The notes under the pieces: generated by a model
Database searches by the model: none
What the model was told of the DNA's origin: nothing
What the model saw: the letters and a program-made list of their open reading frames with translations, nothing else
Made by a program: the position numbers and the translations under genes
Source of the DNA: Cinclus cinclus
Taxonomy: Eukaryota; Chordata; Aves; Passeriformes; Cinclidae
NCBI RefSeq assembly: GCF_963662255.1
Contig: NC_085048.1
Span: 103,464,499 to 103,528,498 of the forward strand
Length of the DNA stretch: 64,000 nt
Reading direction: 5' to 3'
Shown here: positions 46,014 to 57,937 of the stretch, in pieces
Numbering within the stretch: position 1 is the first letter of the stretch
Layout of the letters: the number at the start of each line of letters is the position of its first letter

Positions 46014-46126
46014 GGAACAGAAGCAAACAAGAAGCCAGCATATGCTGGGAGTCTTCGCCCCCAGAATGTTTGCATGCTTTGGGAAAACATCACCAATAAA
46101 ACCTAAGTGGTTGCCACCTTGTATGG
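46014..46126 (+). CDS. Candidate exon downstream of 45647 exon
   Basis: GTTATTTTCCTTTTTCAG (to 46013) is a strong acceptor. The next GTGAGT (46127) after TATGG is a consensus donor, giving 113 nt. In phase 1 the whole segment is open (it begins EQKQTRSQHMLG). If joined instead in phase 0 to the 45647-45721 candidate across a 292-bp intron, it reads GTEANKKPAYAGSLRPQNV and stops at TAA (46104-46106), which would make it a terminal exon. The two readings exclude each other, and neither product is recognised. Confidence 0.2.
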
Positions 46127-46887
46127 GTGAGTCATGTGCTCACAGTTCTGACTGTGAACAAAGTCAAAAATACAAATTTTTGGCAGTCATAGAAAGCAGG
46201 AGACAATTCTTCATAACTTATTGAGAATTGCAGCATACAGAGCAAATTTCCATTGTTATTACTGTCTTAATTTGTCACATACACAATTCCCACAAACTGT
46301 TTTTAAGAGGTTTCCCCACCATTTATTGTAGGTACAGGGTCTCCATTTGCCCCTCATTTAAGTATGTCTTACAATTCCCTGTAAATCTTTCTACTAAAAA
46401 AAAAAGGCCTTGTAGCTCTTGGAGGAAGTCCAAGATTATCATAAAAATAATCAAAATAAGTATAAATTATTTTAAAATTAAGCTGAGAACATCAATACTT
46501 AACCCCAGCAGATCCTGGACACTCTATATTTAGAAGAGTAAAGTAGCTGAGCTGCAATAACCCCTCATAGATGAATATTTCCCTGTGCTGGTGAATATTC
46601 TGTGCAGTCACTGTATTTAAAACCTTGTGCTGGAGCACCTCCATAACCCAAATTCCTATCGAGTATAGTGGATGTTTTGTGAATGGATATACTCTGAAGA
46701 ATTAAAGTTTCAGACTTTTTAGAGGAGCAGTTTTGATTTGTATGAGGATTTATTAAATTCAAGAGAAAAGGAAATTGATTTTGTCAGATAAATCATATTC
46801 TTATCTTACATTAAATTAGCTAGAATTTATTTTTTGGAACCACATGAATATGGGAGGGAAGATGTGTTGAATTATTCATGAGCAGAT
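46127..46887. other. Non-coding spacer
   Basis: AT-rich single-copy sequence with an A10 run near 46398. A plus frame of 101 codons (46228-46533) is Lys/Ile-rich and unrecognised. Confidence 0.6.
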
Positions 46888-47122
46888 GAACAAGACAGAG
46901 GGCAATGGTTCTAAAGTCACAGAGGGCAGGGTTAGATGGGATATGGGGAAGGAATTGTTCCCTGTGAGTTCCACAGTGTGCCCAGAGAAGCTGTGGCTGC
47001 CCCATCCCTGGAAGTGTCCAAGGCCGGGCTGGATGGAGCTTGGATAGTGGAAGGTGTCCCTGCCTGCGGCAGAGGATTGGATTAGATGACCTTTAAGGTC
47101 CCTTCCAAGCCAAACCATTCCA
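46888..47122 (+). mobile_element. CR1 LINE 3' fragment, longest in window
   Basis: Sense CR1 sequence can be followed from CAAGACAGAGGGCAATGGTT, through AAGGAATTGTTCCCTGTGAG, CCCAGAGAAGCTGTGGCTGC, CCCATCCCTGGAAGTGTCCA and GTGGAAGGTGTCCCTGCC, to TGACCTTTAAGGTCCCTTCC and CAAACCATTCCAT. About 235 bp, 5'-truncated with small internal deletions, as is typical of CR1. The 173-codon minus-strand frame overlapping it (47397 to 46876) is antisense noise. Confidence 0.95.
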
Positions 47123-49349
47123 TTTTCTTTCAATCCCTTTCCCACACTCTCAGCCTGCTCCAGAGCATGGGCAGGACATTTGGAGTTTGTACTTTCAGCC
47201 CAGTAGAACAGAGCCACTGCAACCCAAGCACAGCCCTGCTGAGTACTCAGTGGTAGCTGAGATTGCTCTGTGGATCTCAGCATACAGCAAAGGTGATGGA
47301 TTGCTGGTCCTGTTTGCTCCCAGTTGGGAAGCAGAGAGGCAGCAGAGCAATGCCTCAGGGCAATGCCAATTTTTTGTTTTATAATTAGCCATGGCACCAG
47401 TTTTCCCCACTGGAGGGCATGATTCAGGCCTCCTGATCAGCTGCAAACTAGCAGCATCACTAAACTGTAATTTCTGTGTAATTTCATGCTGTTACATGAT
47501 AACTTTAAACCCTGCTTGCTGTTGAAAGTTCTCTAATTGCACAGTTGTTTCTGTGAGGCTCTAAAACATTACAGGTGCGCTGCCGTTTTATGGGTCACCC
47601 ACAACAACCTTGATGCTCTTCTACACATCCTGGTACAGGCAAATTCCAGCAGCGGAGTGTTATTTTATTCTGATTGTCAGGAAGTTTGTGCCATGCGCTA
47701 TAAAGCTTCAAATGTGTGCTTTAGAAATTACACAGAAGAGAAAAACAGCAAACAGTGGTGAAGGTGTAGGACTCTTTCCTGGTTTTCTTTCTGATTTTCT
47801 CTCTGATCTGTGTATGAATATCTGTAATTAAGATGTGAAAGATCATAAACTGCATTCCAAGGGTTGGTTACACAAATTTTAACATTTCTTTACATTCTCT
47901 TGGTATTGCTGCAACTCATGCAGTTATATGATGCACTCTGATGTCTATGTCATGTCATGTTTGCTCAAGTATTTTACTACTAATCAAAACTAGAAGTTTG
48001 TTATGGTTTTGGGTATATTTTCCCGTAGTTCTTTCTCTGCAGGGTCAGCCCAGCTAAAAGAAAATGAAGCTGTCCCCTCTCAGCTTATGCAACATCACCA
48101 GCACTAAACATGCCAAGTTCAGAACCTGTATTTTGTTATCTGACTGTTGTTGATAGCAGAAAAAAGACAGCTTGATTTTCATTATCAGGGCTGACCTTAC
48201 AGGGCTGGGAGCAAGGGAGAAAAATGTATTTTGACTTGAAGTAAACTGAGGAAACATGACATGGAAGTCAGAAAGGGATTATATATGCATCCCTAAGGTG
48301 TAATTTTTAACAAACCATCGTCTTTCACTTGAGGAAATTTTGAATAAACCACTGGAGAGATTACTGTAGCTGTCCAGCTGGCAAGGGCCAATACTTCTGA
48401 CTCTGAATTATGCATTATCCTTTGCTGCTGCTTTTTTTCATTTCTCATTTTGGTAACTGTTTATCTTGCCCTTAGTAGGGATAGGGATGAAAATATATAG
48501 TCTTTGAAATACAAAAATTCAGACTTCTTAGCTTTTTATCTCATGTAGCTCATTCTAAGAGTGCGTTTTATAAGCTTGTGTAAGCTTGCCTTTTAAAAAT
48601 TGTTTAATTTTCTTCATGTGGCATAGATTGAAATAAGAGATCTTTCTTTATGCTCATTCCAAACATTAGGCTGAAAGAATTGTTTCCTTCAGTCTCAGTT
48701 GCACTGAATTCCTTTTCCTCTTCTTCTATCACTTATATTGTTTTTTATTCCTTTCCCCCCTGCCTGTGTGTTAAAGGCTGGGGAGATATTCTGGAAACCT
48801 GCATTCAGACAGAGTTTCCATTCAGAGCTGTGGCTCAGGGAATGTATCTCAAGTTAGGTTTCTTTCCCACCCTTCTGCTTTGTGAAGCCCACTGTGAGGC
48901 AAGCCTAGAGCAGCTCCCTACTGCTACTTTTGGACACTGCTGGAGTTCCTTTGCGAGGGTGTTTGGGGAAAGGATGAGCAGTTGTGTAAGAACAAAATTT
49001 GGCCCTGAATCTTAAGCACTGTAACCCTGTTTGGGAAGTTTTACCAACTGTTCTATAAATCAGCCAGCAGTGTGCTGTCAGTGCTGAATTTTACTTTTAA
49101 AGCACAAGTCCAAAATAGAGGCAGAATTCAAAGAAGAATTCCAGAGAGCAAAAGTTTTGCCAGAATCTTCTGGTGCAATTAAGAAGAGTGGTCTGTGTGT
49201 CATGCCACAAGAAAGTGCAGCAGTTGTCCCTCCTGTGCTCTACCTGAGCCCCTTTGTTTTTTCTGCTGGTCTGGTTTGTCCTGAGCAGAGAAATGGAGCT
49301 TTCTCTGCTTACAGCTTGTAGAGGTGAATCAGTTGGAATTTGCTCAAGG
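47123..49349. other. Non-coding stretch, no gene seen
   Basis: Single-copy sequence with frames up to 121 codons (48650-49015, +), unrecognised. No RNA gene or repeat apparent. Confidence 0.6.
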
Positions 49350-49364
49350 AAAAAAAAAAAAAAA
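49350..49364. repeat. A15 homopolymer with A/C-rich follow-on
   Basis: Fifteen A residues, then ACC/AAAAAC/AAC units up to about 49383. Simple repeat. Possibly an old poly-A tail, but no flanking duplication was found. Confidence 0.93.
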
Positions 49365-52300
49365 CCAAAAACAACAAAACAACACTTCAGGCATTTCTTT
49401 CAAGGCAATAGGTAAGTCCAGAGAGAACAGGAGAACAGTCAGGTCACAAGCTTTCCATCCCACCCCGCTGCCAAGGGAGCTCTGGCAGTGGGAGCTCTCT
49501 CCCGTTTCTCCGCTGTCCTTGGCGCTGGATTTCAGGAGCCGAGCAGGCTGTGGGAATGCTGTCACTCCCTGCCGTAGGTGGTCTCAGTCCTTGGCAGTCC
49601 TCACACTCCCAGTTTGCAGCCTTCCCAATCCAGGGGTTTATATCAGGTGAAGTTGAACTCTCTGGAAGGCTGCTCAGCAAAGTTGCTATTAAAGTGACAC
49701 CGCCAGTGGTAATCTTCTTGGGTTTCATTGGAATTTTAGTGCCAAAAAGTTGACAAAGTCCAGATTGTAGCTTTAAAACTGCCAGGCAAACTAATCCTGT
49801 ATAATTTTGTGTAAGCAGGGGGGTACTTGGTAGTTAAAAGATGATACTTGACATGTCTTTGCTTTATTCTGTTTTATTTTAAAGACAACTCTTTAAATTT
49901 ACTTGAAGGCAAACAGAGATCTTAATTGTCATGTAGAAGCATTTACATGATAAGATACGTTAGTTATTGAAGTGATAAGAAGAATTTCAGTGCAATTATG
50001 GTTTAGATTGAAGTAGAGGATGGTGATGTACTTTATTTAACTTTCTGATATTTTAAAAACATTGTACTTTAACATTTTTATAGAAATTTTGAAACCTCAG
50101 ACTTCTAGACTGTTATTCTTAATTTCCTAAACTATCCTAATACTATGGTTTTGCACCAATAAATATTAACAAAAACATTCAAGAAGCCAAAGTCGTCTTT
50201 TTATTGTTTCTCTGAGTGGTATAGAAGTGATGTTTGAATGGGGGACAGGGGGAAAAGATAGAAGTACTTAATGCTATAAGAAATGATAAATCCTTAATTC
50301 TTACAGTGTAAGAGAGTGTCAGCCTTTTCAGGGTATTGGTGAGAATATTCTTTTTTACATCTTTCTCCTTCCCAACAATGTGGCAGCCTTGCTGAAATAC
50401 TCCTTCTCTACCCTTCACATAATGTGAAATATTTTGCTTTTGTCTTTGTCTTGTTTATTTTGCTGAACAGTAAGTTTTTGCTGTTATTAACCAAAGGAAA
50501 ATCATGGAATGAAGTATCTGCTGTCTTTGGAAATCATATATGGTGATACAGGATGTAAAGTATGATGGCACATGGAGAAAACACATTATGAGGTAGGGAA
50601 TTGATATTTAACATGCAGATCCAGACATGTGTCCACTGTTCCCTGTGGTCCTGGTGCCATTGCAATTTTCCATGTGCCTACATGGTGAGCAATCCCTGTC
50701 TGTTGGAGTCTGCATGGAAAATCAGCCACAGAAAATCAGCCAAACCCATGGGTGATGCAAGGAAACAGCAGTTAAAAAAGGAAGGGAGAATTCATCTCAA
50801 GAAAAAAAGTGTTTATGTTCTCTCCAAGAGATGATCCCAGCTCAATGGAGAAGCAGAACTGTTTAAGCACCAGCCATGGCACTGATTTAATTATTTTAGG
50901 ACAGAGTACTTAAAGTCAGATCCATTCTGCTGTCTGGGCCGCACAGGGACGCGAGTCCAAGGCTTCATCTGGCAATGTTTCCTGGTGGATGTCAGGGGTT
51001 GCAAATGCCTTTAAATGTTCATAACCTTGACAGGGAAATCTGTGAGTACACATATGGTTGATTAAGCTGCCACCTGCATTCTGGCATTAGAATATATATG
51101 AATTTTTGATTTTCATGCTACTAATTTTGACTAGTTAATGTTGCTGTCCCACTGTGCAAAATTTTCTCAAAGATAAAAATACAGTTTTGTGGGGGTTTTG
51201 TTTGGTTTGGGGTTTTTTTTCTAGAGATCTTGAGTCATCCCCTAAATAAATGCTGTTTACATGCTGTCAGCTTGTAGGAGTACCAGTGAGTGTTTTTCCA
51301 CCTTACCCTGTATGACCTTGACCATTACATCAGTTCAGAAATGAAAACCAGAAAAATTATATAGTCCTGTAGTTATCAGAATAAGATTGTTTTGACTCTA
51401 ACTCATCAACCTTGTTGGTTTTTTTGCACCATTTCCCACTAAACCCCAGCTCCAAAATGGCAAAAGGCCATTGTGAATCAGGATGTGGTATTTCTATTGT
51501 TGGTGCTACAGCTTGTGTGAAATATGGAAGTGCTGCTGCTTAGAATCTTTCCATGACCATTAATTATTTATTATGGTGGGATAATAAAGTTGCTTTTTAA
51601 AAATCTTAAAAGAAATGTGGTTTTTGGAAAGGTAAGAAATTAGTGGGGAAGACTTCTGCACAATATGGCTTTTTCACACTGCCTCATTTTCAGCAGCTGA
51701 CTTAAGTGTGCGAAGTCAGGGTCTGAGCTGCTTAGAAAACTCAACAGAGTGCCCAGCTGAGACCCTACTCATTTTTGTAGATTATTTAGGAGACCTGCTC
51801 CTGCCAGAGTAGGTGACGTGAATATATCTCTCTATGGTAAATCATCAGAGTAGAGGAAAATAAGGCCTTCTGAAATTTAATGAGGGTCACAGGTAATTAG
51901 TGTTAAATCTGCTTTCTGTGTCATTGAAAGGAGTGGAATCTGGCCCAAGACTTAAGGTGTGGTTCTTGTTTGACATAGGGACACCTTAAGCAGCTTTAGC
52001 TCTCTTGAAATCAGTCCTATTCCATGGCATAGGAATTGAAACAAACCAGTTGCAGAAGGTAAATATCACACATAGGTGACAACACAGTGTAATTATTTTC
52101 CTTCTGATAAGGCAAGTCCTGTTTTTAATTTTGTTTTCTCTGTAACAGTGCCACTTACAGCATATGATGAATGTACATCCAAATTAGTGCTGATAAATAA
52201 TGCAAGTCACTTGAGTTAATTTTTCTTGCTGAGCATATCTTCAGCATGAGCAAATCCTAATCAAATATGAGCCTAACACAGAGAAATCCAAGTTGTGAGT

Positions 52301-55300
52301 TCATTGCACGATGGAGTCTGAATAGTGATGCAATGACAGCTCCTGTGCCCAAATGAACATCTGGGTTTTAAAGACACAGTTCACTCAGGAGCACTTGGAA
52401 AGAGCTTAAAGGTGATGTTAGAGAGACTGAACCAAGCCCAGCTGATTTTCCTTTCCACCAGAAATAGATATTCACTGTCCCTCCTCCTTAACATACACAT
52501 GGTCCCATTGCTCAGTGTAAACCATAGCCTTGTTGCTTCAGGACACCTCAAGTATCTGGCAGGGCAACCATCACACTCATCTTGTCCTTCCTTTTAAAAA
52601 TTCAGTAACTTTATTTCTGCCCTAAGTACTTCTCTTGTTGTTTGGAAACACTGTGGAAAGTGAACAGAAGCTTCCAGAGGTCTGCTGGAAGCACTGATTT
52701 GGAGTGAATTTTCACACTTGACTGGGACTCCTGAGCTGTCCTCGGAACTGACTCTGAAGGGAAATGGATATGAGAGGAAACCGGGAGTTCACATTTTAAT
52801 TCTCTCTAGGAGTAAAAATATTTCATTTTTATTTTTTCTTTAATGCCTATTAAACTTCTAACTGTGAAAACTTGGATTAAAAATCATATGTAATGACAAT
52901 TTTAGACAAAGTCCATAGGTGCCTTTGTAACTCCATGATTGCCTGCTCTCTCCAGAGGCCCTGGAACATCTTAAAATGGAAGCCAGGGTGTCCAGATAGT
53001 TGCTTGGCAAGTGTTATTAAAAGCATCAAATCTCTGAACTGGAGACTTCATTACTTGATGATATTTCTGGATGAAGGATGGGACTGTGGTAAAATGTTCT
53101 TTTAAAACACACAGTAGATTATAAGAACTAATTGATCTTAAAAAGACATGTTTCATCTCCAGCCTGATTTATGCGCACCTGGTAATGCTCTTGAGAGAAG
53201 GGCAGGGGCCCAAGGAAAAGGAGAGGCTGTGGAGGAGGCCAGGCCTGTTTCTATAAACTACTTTATCCCTGGAACTTGTAGGGAAATTCTACCTCTTTGT
53301 TAAGACATCCATACTGTGTTTCCCAGCCTGTGAGCTATAGCTTCCTGAAAAGACATTCCTTATTTCCATGGCATGCTGCAAAAATGGAGCAGCATGGAGC
53401 CCTGAAGTAATAATTTGCTGAAAGAATTTCATCCATTCAGGAAAAGAGTTAAGCTACTGCCTCCTGGTTTTGTCTTTATCCCTGTAATTAATCAGATACC
53501 TAAAGAGTCTTGGAAGAAATTCAAGGGGAAAAGAAGGCAAGCAGCAGCTTTGCTGTATCTTCCTTGTGACTCCCAGGAGGATTTTCACTGTACTTTTCCC
53601 TGTCTTAAATGTTCTGTTGAATGTTCCCTCCCTTTTGTCATAATTTTCTCAAAATCTTTCTATATAAGTAGAGTTGTATGCACATATTTATGTATTTATC
53701 TGGACGCATGTATGGATTCTGTCCCAAGAATTGCAGATCTTTTGCCTTTTGAATTATCTTGCATGATTCCTTGACAGGAGTTTTTCTCTTCTGAAGCACT
53801 AATATATTGGATTTGTGGGGAACATTTTTGGTTTAGACAAGAGTGGCCATGGCTGAATTTTTCCAAAATTATACTAAATTTGTCTTCCTGTATTAGTATG
53901 CATAGAGTTACCTATAAATTCAGTGGATGTGGTGGATATTCAACACCTTGGAAATCAGGTCACTGTTTTAAGGGTTTAAATATGAATATGGTGCCTAAGG
54001 TGGGAGTTTTTGGTATTAGTGAATTGCCTTAGGTCACAGAGCAAATCAATGGCAGAGTCAGCATTAGCAGCCAGGACGTTTTGCAGGCAGGCAGAGTTTC
54101 CTGTGCTGTAGCCAACCCATAAATATGTCTGTATATACCTCAGTGTACATAATTAATTCAGCCCATAGTGTCTTTGCACTCTTCTATACTGTTATGGCTG
54201 AAGGCAACATTGCATTTCCATTAAAGCCTCAGCAGCCCCAAGCTAGTTTCAAGTCAGGTCCCAAATCTACAGCTGGGAGTCAAATCCAAATCAAGAGCTG
54301 CCCATTTCCTCCTTTTGAATCTGTTAAGTCACTTTTGGAGAATGTTCAGTTTCCCTTGGATGTTAAAGAGACCACTTCCCTGGTATTTTATCTGGTTAAG
54401 CTTCCTCTACATGGTCTGCAGTGTGTCTAGGCTGAGGGCTGGCGTGAGACTGTCCAGAGGAGCTGATGAGACCCCTGACACAGAAGTAGATGCAGGCATG
54501 GAAAATCCTGAATTGTGTGGAGAATGGGAGAGTGGGCCAAAACCTGAAAGGTTCAGCTTAACAGGGAAGCTGAGGCATTTCTCTTCAAGGCTTGGCCCTG
54601 GAAAAAAGAGGTCTCAGAGAACACAAACCATAGCGTTGGCTTGCAGAGGAGGGTTTGTTTAACTGCTGGGGGTTATCTCAGTGACAAGTTCATCCTTATT
54701 TGATAATAATGAAACAGAAGTTTTATGTATTCGCTTGGCTAAGATTGCCATCTGGGAAATAATATGTTTTGTGAGTGTTTATAACAATAATGTTTTAAGC
54801 CAAAATTGACTTACCATGATTGCTGCAAATAATGCTGCAATGTCCTGATTGAGCCTGATATTTCTTCTTTGTTGAGTGGAGAAAATGTATTTTCAGGGCT
54901 TTCTGGTTTTTCAAAGTATTTTGTGCAGTATAAACCATGCATTTTCCAAAGCAATGATTGTATCTGAATATTATCTGTACTCAAAAGAAGAAAAAGGTTG
55001 TTTATAATTTTTTAAGTGTTACATGTATTTAGGCTTTTGCTTTTTAGTTTGACTGCAGATTGTTCCTTTTGAATTTTGGACTAGAAGGGGTTTGAATTTC
55101 ATGGGTTTGGATTTTTTTCTAAACATCATAGTTCCAGTGAAGGAAAAAGTTTGGTACTTTTCTGTCTTGGGAAAGAGCATTCCACAAAGTGTGCCAGATC
55201 TGGATCATTCCAAGACTGCCCAGGAATGTCATCTTTATTTCTTAGATGTGATATAATCTGCAGCGAGAAAAGTTGGGGACATTCTGTAACTTTCCTGAGT

Positions 55301-56191
55301 TTCTGTTTATTTCCTTTTCTTCAGCATACTACAAATTGAAGATATCAGCTTGACTTGCCAAAAGGACGGGAGCCCTGTCTTTTGCTCACTCAAGAAACTT
55401 TCTATTTACCGATAGTACCAACTTTCTCACACTGTCTCAATGGTTGGATTCAGTGCAGAAAACGGTGGTGAAAGATTGGCTCTTCCTGTTCATTCTCTCT
55501 TCCCAGACTGTTTTCCAGCTACTGCCAACTATAGTGTTGTAAGATTTTGTACAGTTTTTATTTTTGCAATGTGGACATCTGTCCAGTGGGAACAGAAGTG
55601 AGAATTTCAGAGTTTAATGGAAACCTGATAACTCAGTTATGAAAATGCTAATTAAGGCATATTTAAATGAGGCCTTTACAAATTATAGTTTTTGTGACTA
55701 AAATCCCTTCCCACTTATCATCTGCTCAAATGACTGATGGAAAAAATTAACTGTTAAATTTGAAAACAAAGTGACTGTAGGACTCAGGGATTGTACACTG
55801 TCACTGTGATTTCCTTACATTTGCATGTGGTGTATTTTATGCTTTCAAAAAAAGAATATTAAGTGAAATTATGTGTTTCAAGGTTCTCTCCTATTTCTGA
55901 GTTTGCTAGTACATGTTTTCTTGCAATTAGAACTTCCAATACTCAAACTTTCATCAGTTTCTTAATACGGAGTATTTATGGTACTGGGAATTGTATCCTT
56001 ACATGGTGTGGATCCATGGATCCAGAAGTGTGGGAGAAAGCCTTTGCAGGGGGAAAAAAGTTCTGTCTTAAGCAGAAGCTATCGGATCTTTGTAGATGAA
56101 TAAACACAAGAACTTTTCTGCATCTTTTGCACAGCGTGGACAACACCCTTGGTGCAGTGTGAGTTTGCTGAATTAGGCATCGTTTCACACA
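49365..56191. other. Non-coding stretch, no gene seen
   Basis: About 6.8 kb of single-copy sequence without CR1. Frames reach 119 codons (53415-53774, +) and 115 codons (54315-54662, +), unrecognised. 49440-49580 is a local GC-richer patch with about six CpGs. 51191-51222 is a G/T-rich tract. A 14-bp near-duplication (GAAAATCAGCCAC) lies near 50716. Confidence 0.5.
55325..55411 (+). other. Open segment after strong acceptor (weak)
   Basis: TTTATTTCCTTTTCTTCAG (to 55324) is a strong acceptor. In phase 1 the following sequence is open for 28 codons to TAG (55410-55412), starting ILQIEDISLTCQKDGSPVF. Phase 0 stops after HTTN. It could be a last coding exon, or a chance acceptor. No upstream partner with matching phase was found and no family is recognised. 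Confidence 0.12.
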
Positions 56192-56215
56192 CCCCCCCCC
56201 CCCCCCCCCCCCCCC
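56192..56215. repeat. C24 homopolymer
   Basis: Twenty-four consecutive C residues after CACACA. It is the longest pure C tract in the window. Such tracts form G-quadruplex (minus) and i-motif (plus) structures in vitro and are unreliable in sequencing. The overlapping poly-Pro and poly-Gly frames (74-130 codons) are artefacts. Confidence 0.97.
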
Positions 56216-57796
56216 TTTCTGCTTGTCAGAGAGGTGCCAGCTTCCAGGAGAGATTGGTGCTGCAAAGGATCTCCAGAGCTCTGCGTCCTCAAACTGCTTC
56301 TCAAAGGAAGATTGGAAGTGCACTCCCCAGTCTGGGGCATGCACTGAGTACTCTTGCAAGGAAGACACCCTGAGAATACTGAGCCCAGCTGCTGTATTTT
56401 AGTTGGCATAGGTGCCCTGTAGGCACCTTTTACCAGGATAAAGCTCTGGCTCTTGTCTGGGTCTCCTCCTTGACCAAGTGTTTATGTGCACATTTTCCTA
56501 GATTTGAGTAGTTCTTCAAACCAAGCCGGACACAATCATGTACAGAATATGAGGTGCAAGTTTTAGAACAGCTCTCTTTATTTATCTTTCATATAAAAAT
56601 ATATATATACTGGATATTCCCTCTAAAACAGGGATGAGTTCCAGGGTATGGAAATAATTTTGTTTCTCATCAAACTTGTTCCACTTGCAGGATTTTTGTT
56701 TTCTTGAAAACTCTTGTTGTGCCCAAGGAACCTCAGTGTGTTGCAGCATTATCTGCATGTGATGGCATTTTGATACAGATCTGATGGCATTCTGATAAAG
56801 AATAGTTTTCTTGAGTTTTAGTGCTTTATTTTAATGTGGTCGATTCATGTAGAAGACAAGGGTGTAATGAGAGCCAAAGGACTGGAAACTGAAACTACCT
56901 AAACTCATGCTGGAAATAACTAGGAAGTTTTAAAGAGTATTCCAAAAAACATTTTGCAGTGAATGAGTTATTTTAATTCACTGCAATTAAGAAGATAGAG
57001 ATTTTAAAATGACTGCTCAGCCTCAAATAAAGGTTAAAGGTACAAAAGAGTGAGATTTTGTGTCTCATGATGCACAAATGTCTGAGACAGAAGCTGATGC
57101 TGCTCTTAAAACTTTCAGAATGTTCAGCAATGTGCAGTTTATGTACACACACATCTTTTGGTAGAGACAGATGTGCCCAGAACCAAACACAGGTTTTTAA
57201 AGACCATTTTCAGAGCTTTTCAGGGAGTTTCCATTACTCTAGAAGCAGGAGTGTGCATTGTGTGAATGCACAGGATAGACACCCCTCCTGTTTGTTTGTC
57301 TGACACTTCAGTGCAACAGCACTGCTAAACCCTTAGCATTGGTGGTAATTCATGGGATTAGACATTTAAGTCATTGTTGTCATTGGCTTTGAAAACCAGC
57401 ACTTTATATTTTAATGTCTTTTTAATATCAGAAGTGGGATTTCTGTACTGCCCTAACCCAAAATGTCTGACTAGATTAAGTAAGTAAAGGCATTAGCAAG
57501 CAGCAATTAGTCTGTGTATTACTGTGGTTAACTGCATGTGCGTGTGTTCACCCAGCAACAGCAAGGAAAGGAAGTGTGCACAAATCCTTAGGCTTTATAC
57601 AGAACTCTTCATGTTTTCAAACGAGAGCTGTGTGGACTATTCTTTTTGGTAAATGTCTTTACCGTGGTGAATTTGTCCTATTTTGACCCAAAGGGTGTCA
57701 GTTTTTCAGTTTATCTCAGTATTCTATACCTGGAGTGGGAGCAAAACCTGTCATGAATCTCTATGAAATCCCTGTCACTGTTCTGTTTTGCACCAG
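56216..57796. other. Non-coding stretch, no gene seen
   Basis: Contains a short AT array (56596-56609) and a 22-bp duplication at 56760. Frames of up to 81 codons are unrecognised. It ends in the acceptor of the candidate exon at 57797. Confidence 0.6.
56760..56803. repeat. 22-bp imperfect tandem duplication
   Basis: TGATGGCATTTTGATACAG plus ATC (56760-56781) is followed by a copy with about five differences (TGATGGCATTCTGATAAAG, 56782-56803). A small, somewhat older local duplication. Confidence 0.85.
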
Positions 57797-57937
57797 GACC
57801 AAAAGACTAATGCTCAAAAAGTTGAAAGAGTAACCACAGAGATCTGTAGAGAAGTGCTCAGAGGGGTGAAAAATTGTGTTGGTGATCAAGAGGATTTTGA
57901 TTTAAAAGCTCTTTATGTAACATCTTCCATACACTGA
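57797..57937 (+). CDS. Candidate coding exon ending in stop
   Basis: CACTGTTCTGTTTTGCACCAG (to 57796) is a good 3' splice site. From 57797 phase 0 is open for 46 codons to TGA (57935-57937). The product begins DQKTNAQKVERVTTEICREV and continues LRGVKNCVGDQEDFDLKALY: hydrophilic, charged and helix-like, with amino-acid use more like a real protein than most frames here. It has no internal Met, so start-based ORF searches miss it. An internal-exon version ending at GGG before GTGAAA (57865) is possible but has a weaker donor. I do not recognise the family. An open run of this length also occurs by chance roughly one time in ten after any acceptor. Confidence 0.3.
   Translation, partial: DQKTNAQKVERVTTEICREVLRGVKNCVGDQEDFDLKALYVTSSIH

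Noticed and set aside
46876..47397. 173-codon minus-strand frame
   Set aside because: Much of it is antisense to a CR1 fragment, and the remainder has no recognisable domain.
55976..56409. Minus frames of 130 and 74 codons with Gly runs
   Set aside because: The Gly runs come from the C24 tract and the flanks show no domain.
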